Shown piece by piece: positions 13,255 to 27,200 of a DNA stretch of 64,000 nt. Position 1 is the stretch's first letter; the number at the start of each line of letters is the position of its first letter. Source of the DNA: Xylocopa sonorina (lineage: Eukaryota > Arthropoda > Insecta > Hymenoptera > Apidae); assembly GCF_050948175.1 (NCBI RefSeq), contig NC_135198.1, positions 13,628,501-13,692,500 on the forward strand. The letters are read 5' to 3'. A program made the position numbers and the translations under genes. Under the pieces are notes generated by a model. The model did not search any database, had not been told where the DNA came from, and saw only the letters and a list, made by a program, of their open reading frames with translations.

Positions 13255-16200
13255 ATGGACGTTAGTGAAAAAAAAACTTATTGCACTGGTAATTACATGT
13301 ATACCTTACATCTATTTATACTACTACGCCACATTTTATTATTATACATGTATTTTGGTTATATTATATATATATATATATATATAAGCTCTTTATACAT
13401 TTTTATTGTAGTGTGATTAAAACATACTTAGTGTTATATCCATACTAATAGTGGATTTAAACATACTTAAATAATTTACGTTCATGGTCTTATGTTTTAT
13501 AACAATATACACGTATATAATAAAATCATATGAATCCCATAATATATATATTTAATTATGTTAACCCTTGCTAACACGTATACGTATACATTTAGACGTG
13601 AAAAATGTGAAACAATGGTTGCATTCTACAAAAGAAAGATGTGATTCTTTAAAGTATCATATGAAATACTTGAAAATTTTATATCAAGACATGCCAAAAA
13701 TGCGAGAAAATAAAAAAAATTTAAATAGTCTAAACTGGCAGAATTCTAAAATTATGGCTAGTAATAACGATGAAAGTATAATTTCCAACCAAATAAATTC
13801 TAACGACTCTTTGGAGAAGTATTCAGATACTCAGTGTACACTTGTCGATGCTAACGGTAAAGCAAAATACTTTACATAAAGGGTTCAGTCATTCCATACG
13901 CTATATTTTTCTATTATTCAAAGTTATGAAAGATAAATTTAAACATATTTTTTCCTTTACAGATGTAAACTTAGAGAATACCTTATCAAAAATTGATACA
14001 AAACATAAAGAACAAGAACCAAAAATCTTAAACAAGCAAAATAAGAAAGAAATTGAATTATGTTCAGTTACGCCTCGATCTTATGATATTCCACAGAATA
14101 TAACGGTAATATAATAAATATTGTATCATGTTTAAAGTGTGTATCTTATAGAAAATTGTTTTTTTTTTTTTTTCTTAAATTATATTCATAAAAATTTTAT
14201 TAGGAGCGTGAAGAATACAATAATCATTGGCAACATCCATATGAGAAGCATCTAGCGGAATATGCTACAGAATTAATAGAAAATAATGAAAGTTCAAAAA
14301 ATAGTTTTGAACAATCAATTTTTGATAATCAAAACAAATATATATTTCAAGAGATATCGTCTGCAAGAGATGATATGAAATTGAATATTTCTGATAATGT
14401 AAAAGATGAATCTGTAGGTAAAAATAAAATTTTTATAAAACACGAAAAGAAGGAAAGGACAATTTCTTCAGCGTTATCAAGCAAAAAAGGCTCTTCATAT
14501 AAACTAGACGATATTGTTTCATTGAAAATTAAGAAACGAAAAAGAAAGATACACTCTTCTAATTCAAAGAGTACTGTTACCACAAGAGATACAAACTGTT
14601 TAGGAAAGAAGGATGCAAAGAAACGAAAACAAAAAAGTATCAAATAAAGATGTTCATTTGAGAACTTTATACTGATCTTTACGTATATTTTAGATAGTAT
14701 GAGTAATCGTCATACATTCAAGTCTCAGCAAACATCTAACGAAGTAGTGGAAATTTATCATAATGCAGCAGCAAAAAATGGTAATATTTGAAATTTAATC
14801 ATTTCATGAACTATATTAACATGTTGATACTTTTAGCTATAAATAAACCACAAACTGTATCTACAAAATCAAAGTGCAAGGAAAATAATAACTGTCAACA
14901 TGTTAAGGATACTAATGTAGATAATTCGCAAAATTACTCCCAAAATCAACGCCAAGCTAAACAAAAAATGGAGTACAGGTTTGCAGTAATAATTGTAGAA
15001 GTAATAATATTAAGTATCATAATATTACCTGTGCCTCATTTTAGGGCAAGAAACATAGATATTAATGACCAAAATAATAATTTAGAGGAATCCACTAATC
15101 TTTCAAGTACCATGGAGAAGTACAATTTGCATAAGGCCCGTGCAATTATACAAGCATCGCAATGCAATCCCATAATTAATCATAATTACGAAATGCCAAC
15201 TTTAGCTTCAAAATTGAAAAGAACAAATCGCTTGTATTTCAGTGGATTCAACTTTCGAAATATACCCTTTGTAGTGGGGACTTCTGTAACTCCAAGTCAT
15301 AATTTAGGTTTAAATATTCAAGAAGTATGTGCACTGTTAAATGTAAAAAAATATTAAAGAATATGCTTGTTGCTAGCAACTTTCTCCTCTTTGAAAGGTT
15401 TTAAGTATAATGAAAACAAGACACTCTACTGGAAATGCAATTGCTCCCCTTTTTATTCGTAAAATCAGCAGAGGAATGAAGCCTGTATCAATTTTAATGG
15501 AACAAATAAGTAATCAACAAAGTAAATTGTCTCGCATGAATACTCAAATTAGTAGTACACGTATACAAAAGGAATGTTTATTTACTAATAAGAATGGACA
15601 GCTACTAGAGGATCCAAATATGCTTTTAAATTGTGATGAAAAGGGATTAAGTACTTTGAATGTAAATTTGAAATCAAGCATAGAAAAATATCAAGATCTT
15701 CATCAGGAAACGGTTTGTGCATAGTAGAAACTCTCAAAATTATTATCAATGTAATGTAGTAGTACAAATATGGTATCATTCAATCTAAGAAGTTTATATT
15801 GAAGTTCATATTTCATCGTTTATAGGACACTAGATCAGAGAATCAATTAAATATGTTAAACAAATTACAAACGTTACATGCAACAGACAATAAAATGTTA
15901 AAATTGTTTGCGTCCCAACAGAATGTAAAAACAAAAATGGAAATTCCAGATATACAATCAAAAATTTGTCAGGTAGTGTTAATGAAAACTAATTGATTAT
16001 TTGTTTATTTCGAGTAAAGGTATTATATAAAAGTATTAATTTTAAACAAGTTACAGAGTAGTATATATGAGAACAATATATCTAATATTTCATCCACTGA
16101 TCATTCTCAAGATTCAAAAGGAATACAAGACGTTCTCATTAATCTTCATGATCAATTTGAAGAAATGAACTTGTAAGTTGTATTACCGAGTATTACTATA

Positions 16201-16721
16201 GAATTTTATAACATATTTTGTTAATTTAATACTTTTATATCGATTATAGAAAATATGAGAAATTACAAGCAAAAACAAACGAATGCAGTAATAAAGAACT
16301 AGAAGAAGAGATACTACATCTCGAAAAAGAGTTAAGCGTTAAAGAAGACGAAATAAATACTGTAGTTAATTTGTACAAAGAGGTACTCAAATTGAAATAG
16401 GTCCTAGCAGTAATAATATTTATTTAAATAAATGTTTAATATTTTCGTTCTCAGGTAATGACATTAAAACGAGAAATGAGATTATTGCAAGAAAGGAACG
16501 GTTACATTTGCATATCGTCGGAAATCCCATTGGAATCAAATAAATTATACCCGATTGAGCCATTTACCTCGATTAAATCTTATAGGACGAGTTTTCAACG
16601 ATTTCATCGCAAAAGAGGCAATAGTCTTTTTACACCAAGAGAACCTACTTCTCTTCGTTTAACCGGATTTCTACGACAAATTCAGACGTTTCAGAAGCAA
16701 TTAAAATTAACATCTTGGTAA
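13255..16721 (+). CDS. Cep57: CEP57 (translokin) family centrosomal protein (spliced)
   Basis: Twelve exons: 13255-13288, 13596-13856, 13963-14105, 14204-14636, 14694-14780, 14837-14978, 15045-15324, 15398-15712, 15826-15972, 16057-16172, 16250-16382, 16455-16721. They join in phase to 785 aa, longer than vertebrate CEP57 (about 500). Identification rests on the C-terminal half. IPFVVGTSVTPSHNLGLNIQ followed by EVLSIMK matches the CEP57 block MPFVAGKSTSPSHxxxxNVQ-VLHLMK. Next comes a coiled coil beginning DVLINLHDQFEEMN, like the CEP57 LQDEFGQM segment, then a short basic tail ending QIQTFQKQLKLTSW. The N-terminal half is Lys/Asn/Ser-rich and low complexity (KKRKRKIHSS and KKRKQK runs) and I could not match it. 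Known family role: centriole/centrosome and microtubule anchoring. The start is the ATG of a 34-nt exon whose phase fits the next acceptor. The tail faces Fam13a. Confidence 0.83.
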
Positions 16722-16853
16722 CGTTATATCGTGATACATCATGTTCTTCATATAACATTATTCAATTACTGCTTTGTGTAACATCATCATAAATAACGAT
16801 CCAGAATTGATCAGAAAGTAATAAAAGCAAAAAAGAACATAAAGTGTAAGACA

Positions 16854-16859
16854 AATAAA
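16854..16859 (+). terminator. Poly(A) signal of the CEP57-like gene
   Basis: AATAAA 133 nt after the stop codon on the plus strand, before the transposon begins. Confidence 0.6.
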
Positions 16860-16925
16860 TCTCTTTATAAGTAAACAACCGTGATTTTATACATTCATCA
16901 TTATACAAGGTGAATCACTACTCAC

Positions 16926-17512
16926 CTTAATTACAGAATTTTAAAGTACTGCTGATTAAATAAAGAAATTCCATAATTTTTATAGAACAGAAAGAGTCAG
17001 ATAAATTATATCTCCCGCTTTAGAGATAAGAGAGAGAGAGAGAGAGAGAAAGATATATAAGAATGCTATAAGGAAGAGTGAGACAGATAATACCGACCCT
17101 ACTCTAGAACCCCTGGCGCCACCTCTGTGAAAAGTGCTCAAACTGCTCGCACAGCGTTATCGACAGCGAAGTGAACTACTGCTGCACTAGCGTCATCTCT
17201 GTGGAAAGTGCTGAAACTGCTCGGGAATTAGTTTCGTTATTCTGTCAAGAGATGGCGCCATCAGTCGGTCGGTAGTTCACTTCGCTGTCGATAACGCTGT
17301 GCGAGCAGTTTGAGCACTTTTCACAGAGATGGCGCCAGGGGTTCTATAGTTGGGTCGGTATCATCTGTCTCACTCTTCCTTATAGCATTCTTATATATCT
17401 TTCTCTCTCTTACCTCTAAAGCGGGGGATATAATTTATCTGACACTTTCTATTCAATGAAAATTATGGAATTTCTTTATTTAATCAGCAGTACTTTAAAA
17501 TTCTGTAATTAA

Positions 17513-17513
<1 letters not shown>
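16926..17513. repeat. Large imperfect inverted repeat (about 245-nt arms)
   Basis: The sequence from 16926 reads back as the complement from 17513, with a loop of roughly 90 nt (17179-17271). Examples of paired blocks are CTTAATTACAGAATTTTAAA / TTTAAAATTCTGTAATTAAG and TTATCGACAGCGAAGTGAAC / GTTCACTTCGCTGTCGATAA. A few mismatches and a GA-length difference separate the arms. If transcribed it would fold into one long hairpin. Confidence 0.9.

Positions 17514-17515
<2 letters not shown>

Positions 17516-17567
<52 letters not shown>
17516..17567. repeat. (GA)n microsatellite
   Basis: About 50 nt of pure GA at the right edge of the palindrome, where the mirrored copy of the left terminus would be expected. 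It may have expanded from the shorter GA tract that the left arm carries at 17031-17048. Confidence 0.9.
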
Positions 17568-17569
<2 letters not shown>

Positions 17570-17977
17570 CGAAAACGAATAAAGAAGTTTTTGTGAAATT
17601 TGCTGCCCTTCACGTCTACAAATAATTAGTTCAATAGAAGATCAACGTTTTCGTAATTTATAAATTTTGCCTCCTGAGATAAGTTTAAACTTTTATTTCT
17701 TCAGCTATTTTCGAGTTTCCGGGCAAAATAGGGACTATTATAATAGCAAATTTATTGCTCTTTTCAATATTGTTTGTCATTTTCTTGTAGGACTTACGGT
17801 TTGGAAGATGCAATCAATAATATGAGTGAAACTGGTGTTTTACTGAAAAAAACAAAAATCCCAATTTTCTCTGCCATCTTTACAAATCGGACCTAGGTTT
17901 GTATGAACATTTTTGTTGCTTTTGAGGTGTAGTATCAGCTGTAAAAATTTGTGACACGAGTAGTGAATCACCCTGTA

Positions 17978-20900
17978 TATAAAATAGTTCAGAGTATAAA
18001 GGTTTTAAATTAACAACATTCAATAGCTTTGTTATATTCGTTGTTATATGTTCTATATAACAGAAACAACATGTTTTGTTGATCTTATCCTTTTTTATTA
18101 TTCGATTATACTTATTCGTTATAACGGTAGTTGATTTCTATGGTTTTGTATATTTATTTATGCACCTTCTCGTATCCATATGCATCATTTATACGTATAT
18201 ACATAATCTCATATTTATAAACGCTGCAAAATAATGCAAATTTTCCCCGTAGCACAATTTAATTTTTGCTTCTTCGTTGCTAATTTTATATTATTTATAA
18301 TACACGTACAAACAAATGACAAGACACGCTGTAAACGGATGGTGTCTAGAAATAATCTTCAATAATTACTTAATCTCAATTAAAATAGCAGAAAAGTACC
18401 TTTCTTGTACAATGTGAAGAAATTTATTTCGGATAATATTAATGAAACAAATTATAGTAGCACTTTCTGTTCTATTGTAAAATTGTTCGTAAAATTCTTT
18501 CGTATTTCTAGAGAAACGCCTATAAAAATAATTATTTTAAAAATCATTGTAAGAAATTGTAAATAAAAAAAATTGTGATACTTTAAATTCATTAAAAAAT
18601 ATAAAGTATGCGTTAACTTTATTAAATGCCAGATTTCCATCTTCGATTTTTTTTACTTCAAATTTTCTTTTACTCTTAAATGTAACGTTTTTATTTAAGT
18701 TATTACTTTTCCTTTAAATTTACTTTACGATCTTTTAAACAGATCATTTTTTTACTTCAATTACCTTCTACGAAGGAAACAACCGAACACACTTCCTCGC
18801 GCGCGTCAAGAAATTGTTTGAAATGAAATAAAATAAAATAAAATAAAATAAATATAAAAGAAAAAGAGGAAAACGGGAAAGAAAATTGGAAAATGTTCTC
18901 ACACACACTCTTCCATTAACACAATAATACATGTAATATATATCTCATATTGTATCACAGACTAAAAGATACTTTGGTCTAAAAAATGGTTTGAATTTTT
19001 GTTCATTCCGCGTATTCTAGTGCAGCGAGTAAAATTTATAATGAATGTCAATTGGACCAATGCAAATATTAACACGTTAAAAAAAAAGTCACTTTTCCGC
19101 TGAAGCATACAAAATGGATAAGTGTTAAAAAAAAAAGCTGAAACTGTCACAACTTTTATTTAGCAAAAAAGGAAAACAAGTATTGTATTAAAATGTTGCA
19201 AGGAACCAATTGAAATTATGCACAGAATTTTAAATATTTTTTTTTATAATCGATTTAAAAATTCGAACATCGATCAATGTGATTTTAATTAAGAATTTCA
19301 ATAATTCACAATCAACCATTTTTATAGAATGCATTTTCTATACCATTGTTTGTTAATTCTTGATTTATATCGTTTAAACTTTATAGTTCTGCAAAGCTAT
19401 TAGAAAACGCGAACCTCTTTGGCGCACTTCCACGATGGTAGAATTCGCAAAGCATTTCTTGTTTCATGTCCTCATGTGCTTTAAACTCAAGCTATTTAAC
19501 ACCTTCGATTAAGACGCTTCGTCAGGCTACTGCTTACATACATTATACCTGCATTACGTTACAATAATTGCCTTAAAATTTTACTTGCACAAACATAAAA
19601 CGTAAAAATTAACGAGCCTTTATAATGAATATACTTAATACAGCTATTAGACTGTAACAGTTTATAGTACTCTACAATTATAACATGTGATATCTCTTTA
19701 AAAGGTACTTACATTATAAATAACCCCACAGATTCGTTCTTTACTCTCAACGTTTCATCTGACGATTATTTTCAAATGATAAAATAAATATACTGACTTT
19801 ATTTCAAGTAGTGTACAATCTGAATATTATCCACTCTTTGTTTTCGGTCGCGCAATTCATGTACCAGTTAAGAAAAAAAAGAGAAAAATGATATATACCG
19901 TGTTACATTATGTAGAAAGAAATATAATGTTGTTAACAACAGTAGTCAAAAAAATATAACATTACTAAACACAATGGAGTAGTACAGAGACGCGAGAATA
20001 TGTAATAACTTAAAAAGAAAAAAAAATGATTGTATAATGTACTTATTATATTCATTCCTATTATGAAATTAATTTCATAATTTCATTGTCCACTTTTAAT
20101 GTTTTTTTTTGTTTTTTGTCTTTTTTTTTTGTTTTTTTCTTTTTTGTAATTTCTCTTTCTATTTCATTCTATTAATTTATAGCAAGATACATACGTGTAT
20201 AGTGTTTTCAAGCAATAACTTCTTTTGCCGTTTTGTTTTATTTATATATATTCAACACCTAGTCCAAACATAAAGAAATGCATAAATGTAGAAAAATATG
20301 AAACATTTGCATCTTTGTCGCATCGAAATATATACGTACGCAAATAATGTAAAATAGGAAGAAGTTAACTCGTCAAGTTTCAATTAAAATGTTAGATGAC
20401 ATTGGTAAAAAAATATATACAAAATCTTCAATGTGGGGTAAGTCAGTGGCATTTTTTATCTTCAACACTTTGTTACGCGATGTTCCTATTTTTATAAATA
20501 AGCAGACGTTACATTAATCATGCTCTTGAATGCAAAAATAAACATTTCCTTTTTTTATTGGATTCGACATCGAAGAAAAGTAAGTGCAAAATGGCAGATT
20601 GTGTTTATAACGAGAGATAGCCACTGTTACTCTCCAACTATTAATGTTTAGAGCTCAAATTACTATCTTGTTACTAATTATATCATTTATTATCATATTA
20701 TATCATTTTATAATATGTATTCCAATGAGTCTTATCAAAAAATGAAACGGTTAAAATTATAATAATCAAAATTGTCTTTTTAAAGTATTCCACAGAAACG
20801 TTATACTATTTCCAATAACTTATTTCGCTGCAGTGAAAAATTTGCAAATGAATTTAATTTAGTAATATTCATGAAAGTAGCTCAAAATAGAGTTTTTTAA

Positions 20901-21259
20901 GTACATTCAATAGATTAATTTAACGTTTTGACTTTTAACAGTTCATTGACCAGTTATAACGAATATTTATAAACTGAAGGTACCGCAGCTAGATAAGTAT
21001 TCTATTCCTGTTCTATTGTTTTGATTTTTGGATAAATTTTAAATGATCACACATACTGCCTTCTCCTTTAAACATCTGTCACTTTCTTTAAATATTTTCT
21101 CTTGACATCTCTATTGCACCGATAGTATATTATCTATAGTTGTATGAATTATCGATTGCCTAATGATCACTGCGCATATTTCACACGTTCCACGATATTC
21201 AGTGTTTTTCTTGTTGCTAGATACAGATGTAGATCTCAAGGGATCAATTAAATACTTCG
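17978..21259. other. Non-coding stretch, 3' side of Fam13a
   Basis: AT-rich with homopolymer runs (T-rich near 20103-20150, an AAAAT-type run near 18828-18850). I see no gene. The right part is probably the Fam13a 3' UTR. A minus-strand AATAAA lies at 20554-20559, about 700 nt past the Fam13a stop, and could be its cleavage signal. Confidence 0.5.
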
Positions 21260-24200
21260 TCAAGCATTTTTAGCTACCAGAGCATCAATCAGACGGAGCT
21301 TTGCTTTGGCCTGCTTATATGATTCGTAAACGGTTACAACTTGTGGCTCACGATCTTCTCTTTGCATTCTACGACCAACACGAACTTCGAACTGTGCTTC
21401 TAACTCTTTCAGCGCTCGTCGCAGACGCTTTTTTTCTTCTCTGGTTAATTTTTGTTGTATCAATAATTCTTCCCTAAAATTAAGTTCAGCAACTAGTTAG
21501 TATATTATTTCTAGACTAAGCAACAAACTTCGAAATCATCTACTTAAGTCTTACTGTGGAAGTGCATGAAGACTTTCGTTGTTACTACGGCTTCCTTCGC
21601 TGCTGCTATGCTGACTATCACTGTCAGTTGGTAATTGGTCTACCGAATCTATACAATCCAAGATACCTCTATGCGACATGTCAGGTTCGCTAGCTCTTCT
21701 TTCGTTATCAGATGGATTATTAGGTAAATTAGACGATGTAAAATCCATTGCTTCGTGCTCCAAAATAGTAGCTAATTCTGATATACTATCTTTATTTTTG
21801 CTCTATAAGAGAAAGGTATTGTAATTTGTCATACATTAACACATATTTAATATCTTGTTATTAGATCTTTTACGAACAATATACATATGTTTATTTTATA
21901 GTGTCACTCACCACTCCTGCTCTAATAAGTAATCTTTTTAATGTTCTATATTTATCATACAAAGGCCGCACGACAGCCCTATCTTCTTTGGAAACTGGTC
22001 TTCCAAAAGTATTTTCAATATGAAGCAGAGCTTTTTGGACAGCAGTTTTTTCGTCTATTAATTGTTCGTAAGTTAATTCCTCCATATTCTCGGGTCTGTT
22101 ATACTTTAATCTTTTTTCACAAAGTTTCTTTTCTATTTCTTTTACCATTTCTTCCATTGACATTGCTCTAGACTTTTCTTGACTATTATTATTATTTGTT
22201 GGGCTACAGTTAGTTGTTCTTGTTCTATTACTTGCGTTAGCCAATAACACGCTAACTGGATCATCCTTTAACTGTTTATGTTCTTTTCGCAATTTATTTA
22301 ACTCTGTACACAATCGTTTGATGTCCCTATTACACATTTTATCCGAATGACTTGGACGATAACCAAAATTTTCTTCGAATTCGTCTTCGAATTTCTTTAT
22401 TTTTTTCTTTAAGCCATTTATATGCTTCGTCAGATTTTTCAAACTAAACTCCGTTATGTTCGAGCTAACAGGTTGTATCTCGTTTTCAGAATAAAAACGT
22501 CTAGGTAACAATAAGGAATTTCGCGGGGACAGCATAGCCTCGACTCGCGCGTCAGCCTCTTCGCCCTATAAATATGTGTGATTAATATGAAATATTATCA
22601 TAAAAAAATTTTAACAATTAGACATAATATTGTATTGTTGTTTACGTTTTCTTGTCGTTGAAAAGTCCAATTAGTTAAGCTGGGGTTATTTAAATCTTCA
22701 TGGCTAACTGTGGGTGGACGGGCCGGTGATGGTGATCGGCTTGGACCACTGCTCAACATTTCCAAAAAACTTTGTGCTGGAGAACCATTACGATTATTGG
22801 GGCTCGATGACACATTATAAACGTTATCAGTTTCTTCTTCGTTTTCCTGATAAAAAATTGTTACATGCATATGTGTTTTCCTCCTTGCTTCAGGGGTAAT
22901 AAGATCGATAGAAACTTTACCTTGCTAGAATTTTCTCCATCCGCAATTTTATGCACTTTTCTTCTTCGAGCTTGCCTTCTTCCTCTTGGTGTGATACTTC
23001 GACTGAAACGTTCGCTACTTCGCAGTTTTTCAGCATCGCATTCGAATTTTTCTGTTTCTAAATCTGTTTCGCACGGTGATGAAACCGGTGGTGTTCTCTT
23101 CAATACCGGTGAAACATTTGTTCGTTCGTGCAAGGGAAGATTTCCACATCTCTGCAAATAAACAACTTCATGTCTGTAAAATGCAAAATACGTACGCACT
23201 AACATTATTTGAATAATAACTCGGAGAACTCACAACACCATGACCCATGTCTTGTCCAAGTTGAGATAAAATATGCAAATGTTCTTCACTGTTGAAATCT
23301 TCGTGACTACTCACACGTCTAATCGTATCTGCAGTCTCGGTAGGACTCTCAAGGGCACGTTCTTCGCTACTACTTCTGGAAGTATTCCATTCGTTAAGAA
23401 AAGAATAGAAAAGCTCGTACCGAGTTTTCTATTTAAATATCGACAAATCGTTTCGTTTAATTCAATCATCCATTGTACCTTATCAATTTTCGTTCTTGAC
23501 AACATGATTCGTGACGTTCTTTACGTTTACGCGGTTTCAGCGCGCAAAGCAGAGACGCACCTTCGGAATCCTTTAACTCGTTATTTGAATCCTTGCAAAT
23601 CTTACAGTCACTCGCAGGAATCACGCCATTCACCACGTTATCATGGATGCTGAAAGCAATCAAAAGGAAACAAAAGTTACGTATAAATATTTTAAATGTT
23701 TCATTTAAAAATACGTGAGAGTATTATTGCGCGAGTAGTATTTCATTTAAGAATATGTACGTATAAATATACATATATATACATATATACATATATTACA
23801 CGCGCTACTTTATCCTTTATTGGTGGGTTGCACGCGATTGGAAAATTCCATTGCCACGCCATTGAGGACCGGTTCGAGTAGAATTTATTGATTACAAACT
23901 TTCGGTACAGTTTCATTGATTAAACAATGAAGCTATCAAATAATATATAAAGAAAATCTTGCATCATCCTCGCATATAAAGAATCATTAAGACGTCTTAA
24001 TATATCGATCGAAATATTTCTTTAATGCTATCTTATTTTTAAAGTTTCACAGTTCTGTCTAGAAACCACAGCTCGTCCGATTGCGCCGCCGTTGAAGAAT
24101 AGAAATGCCTGTGAAAACGCCAGTCATAAGAGAGATCATATCGTCACGTTTTCCTCAATTCCTTCCTACTATTAAAGGATTGTTAGAGGAGAACGCAGTG

Positions 24201-27200
24201 CCGTAAAGTCTCGTGATTGTCGCATAATGTTAGCTACACGTTGGATGTACGAGAATGACCAGAAAAAGTGAAGATATTTAAAGAAGAAAAAAAAGAATCG
24301 TCGAATGTTTATTCGCGTGCCTATTCCCTAGGAACTAAAGAAACGTGCAACGAGCTTACTGTACACGTATCACTCCGTTCCGTTGTGGCGGTCGCTCATA
24401 TAATCACGAACACCAACTTTCTTTTCCAATGGCGGACCACTGGCGCGAAAACGAGTCTCTCGGTGATTCGATGAAACATTTATGGTCACCTGCTTGAAGA
24501 ACTAGAGGAGCAGAAAGAGCGTCCTTATGTCTACTCGTACGTAAACACGTATGTTGAGATTTGTTCAGGGTCAGAAGCTTTCAATGGCAGCCGGTTGAAA
24601 CCGCGCGGAATAGGGTCTCGTTAGGAAAACCACCACCACGGTTTCACAGTCGAATTCACATTCACTATTTTAATGCGATGATACGCGTTGATGTACACCT
24701 CGTAGGTAAGCAAGAAGTTAACTGGAACGAATCAGAAATTAGACTGCGTCGCACTTCCCAATCGACTCTCCTCTATATTCCGCCGTTGAAACTGGCACTG
24801 CTTCTCCGAGGTTCGGCCACGGTGTTCGACTCTACTCGTGACGCGCACGACTTCTTCGACCCCCCCCCCCCCCCCCCCCCCCCCCCCACGAATCCCTCTA
24901 TGTATATAAGTATTTATGTATCAATGTTTACGTGACAACCTCGAAATCAATCAACTCTTTTCCCGTTTATAATCTCGATACGCCTATTTGTGATCTGCCT
25001 GCCTGGGAATTGTCTGAACCTACACTAGTCTTTGCTAAAAAAAAATCAACTAATCTTAATTAATTAAAATTACAATTATATGCATAAAATTTTGATTTCA
25101 GCGGATGTTCATGACTTATTATGGTAATGCTCGATTAAAAAAAAAACAAAAATGCTAAGGTATACAAGAGCCGTGCGTGCTTTTCTATACTGTATCGAAG
25201 AAAAGTTACACACTTTGGGGCTGGTTCGAAAGCGTACAATTAAATTGCCGTTTCAACGGAACAAAATAATTTTATCGAATTAATTTCATTCGTTCCTTCT
25301 TGGTGGATATTACCGGAAACGTCCGAGACACGTACAGCAACAGTGGTAACTTGATATCATAATCGAAATTCTTATTTCAACTTAACCGTAATTCTATTCT
25401 TCCAGTAGAATAAAATGAGCATGCTCCGTTAACATTGAACGAATACGATCATCGCTCGTTAGTACGAAATAATGATCGATAACGAATGTAATTCCAGTAC
25501 CTTGCGATCGCATGGCTAGCATCCTTGACGTCAAACTGAGCGTTATTTTTGGCCGGCGATGTACATTTAGCACGGAGCTACATCGTAAAATCACCGGCAA
25601 ATAGGATACAGATGCATTTCGGGTTCGACGGCAAATTTATTCGGTAGGTTTCGAACAAATTTTAACACGCAGTACGTTGTATGTTTTGCAAAAATAATTG
25701 TACGGCAAAATAATTCTTCGTTGATACAAGGAAACCACGATTCTTGTGTGTTTTATATTTTATAATTAGCCAACTTCTTTCGACGAAAGATCTTGGTTCC
25801 TAAACTATTTTCGCCCTATCCCAGGCATGATTCTTGGTTTAAACCGGCTTGTCCGATCAAACAACTATTGACACACTGCTACGCTTCTACGTAATTGTAT
25901 GTGACTACGTTTAAAACCAACAAAAGACATTAAGAAAGATTACGTCATTGCTGCAACAGTGCTTGAAATCACGAGACCGCACAGAATGTATTACTACGTA
26001 TCGGTTTGACGCTTTTACACGTCGTAATCAAATTGAAATCGAAATTCAGCTTCGGTTTTTCTACATTTCGATTATTTTCTGCAGATCTCCAAGTTCTGCC
26101 ATCGAAGAAGATCCTGATTTTGATTTCATTTTGTAATTGCGGACACATGGACACATTTCAAGGTTAACAAACGTACGTGTGGGCCCATTGTAATACAACC
26201 GGAAGAAACCAGGGGCAAGAGAAAACTTGATAATTTCCTTGTTTATCGGATTGAGGCTCGCGTAACAGGTATCGAGAGTGGCAATTTATAGATTTCGCTT
26301 GAAAATTAACCTCTGCGCTGGTAATCTATAAAAAGTCGCGGTTTACAATCCGATGAGAAGCCAGTAAAAGGAACTATTAATAGTCTGCCGCTATTATGTA
26401 ATTCGAACGAATCGATGACTATGCATAACCGTGCAAAGGTTGAACAGACACAACTTTTATCATATAGCAGTCACACATTTTCGATGAGTGCAAAAAAAAA
26501 ACAAGTTTTTATGTTCACAAACATTACCAGAAACTGCATCGCCAATATAGAGTCTAAAAAAGATGTTCCATTCTTACTTCTCTCTTGTTGTTTTCCCGGA
26601 TAAAAACATTATCACACTCAAAAATCGTATTAATATTGATTATTATTGATCGAACGACAATACTCTATGAAATCAAACGTAATAGCGTTTCCTATAATCC
26701 TATAAATTAAAAAGTTCTGAGAGTATCTACTTTATTGTAGTTCCACTGTAACAAAACCGAGAAATTCGATAGGATAAAAACGTACGTTGTACATTATAGT
26801 ATTATTATGCAAGAGGCGTAGTGTACACCTTACATGTGAATCGAAAAATAAGTATGGAACGAAAGGAAGTCTCGATAGTGCTTTCAAGAACATTCGTTAG
26901 TGTTGAATCATTCCAACGAGGTCAAGGATCGATCTGTGTTCTCGGCAGGAATTAAGCGAAAAAAACTCGGATTTTCTTACGATTGATATAACGTACATGT
27001 TATCAGCGGAAGATAAAAAAAAAGGAGGAAAAATTATGCTTCGCAACATAACTTACCAGTCCGAAAAGAGTGCAGATGCCTCGACCAAGATATCACGAAG
27101 AAGTGTGGTGGCTGGTGGAACATGAGGTAGAATCACCGGGGCGAACACACCGCAAACGCCAGCGCTACGTCCATGTTTAGCCTCGTATTTGCTTAGATAA

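Larger units (their letters stand above)
16904..17977. mobile_element. Non-autonomous DNA transposon with 20-bp TIRs, nested palindrome inside
   Basis: The left end TACAAGGTGAATCACTACTC (16904-16923) and the reverse complement of the right end (17958-17977) match at 18 of 20 positions. TA at each outer edge fits a TA target site, as used by Tc1/mariner-like elements. No transposase frame remains. The right portion (about 17567-17957) is unique sequence. The left portion is occupied by a 588-nt near-palindrome and a GA tract. Family assignment is inferred. Confidence 0.75.
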
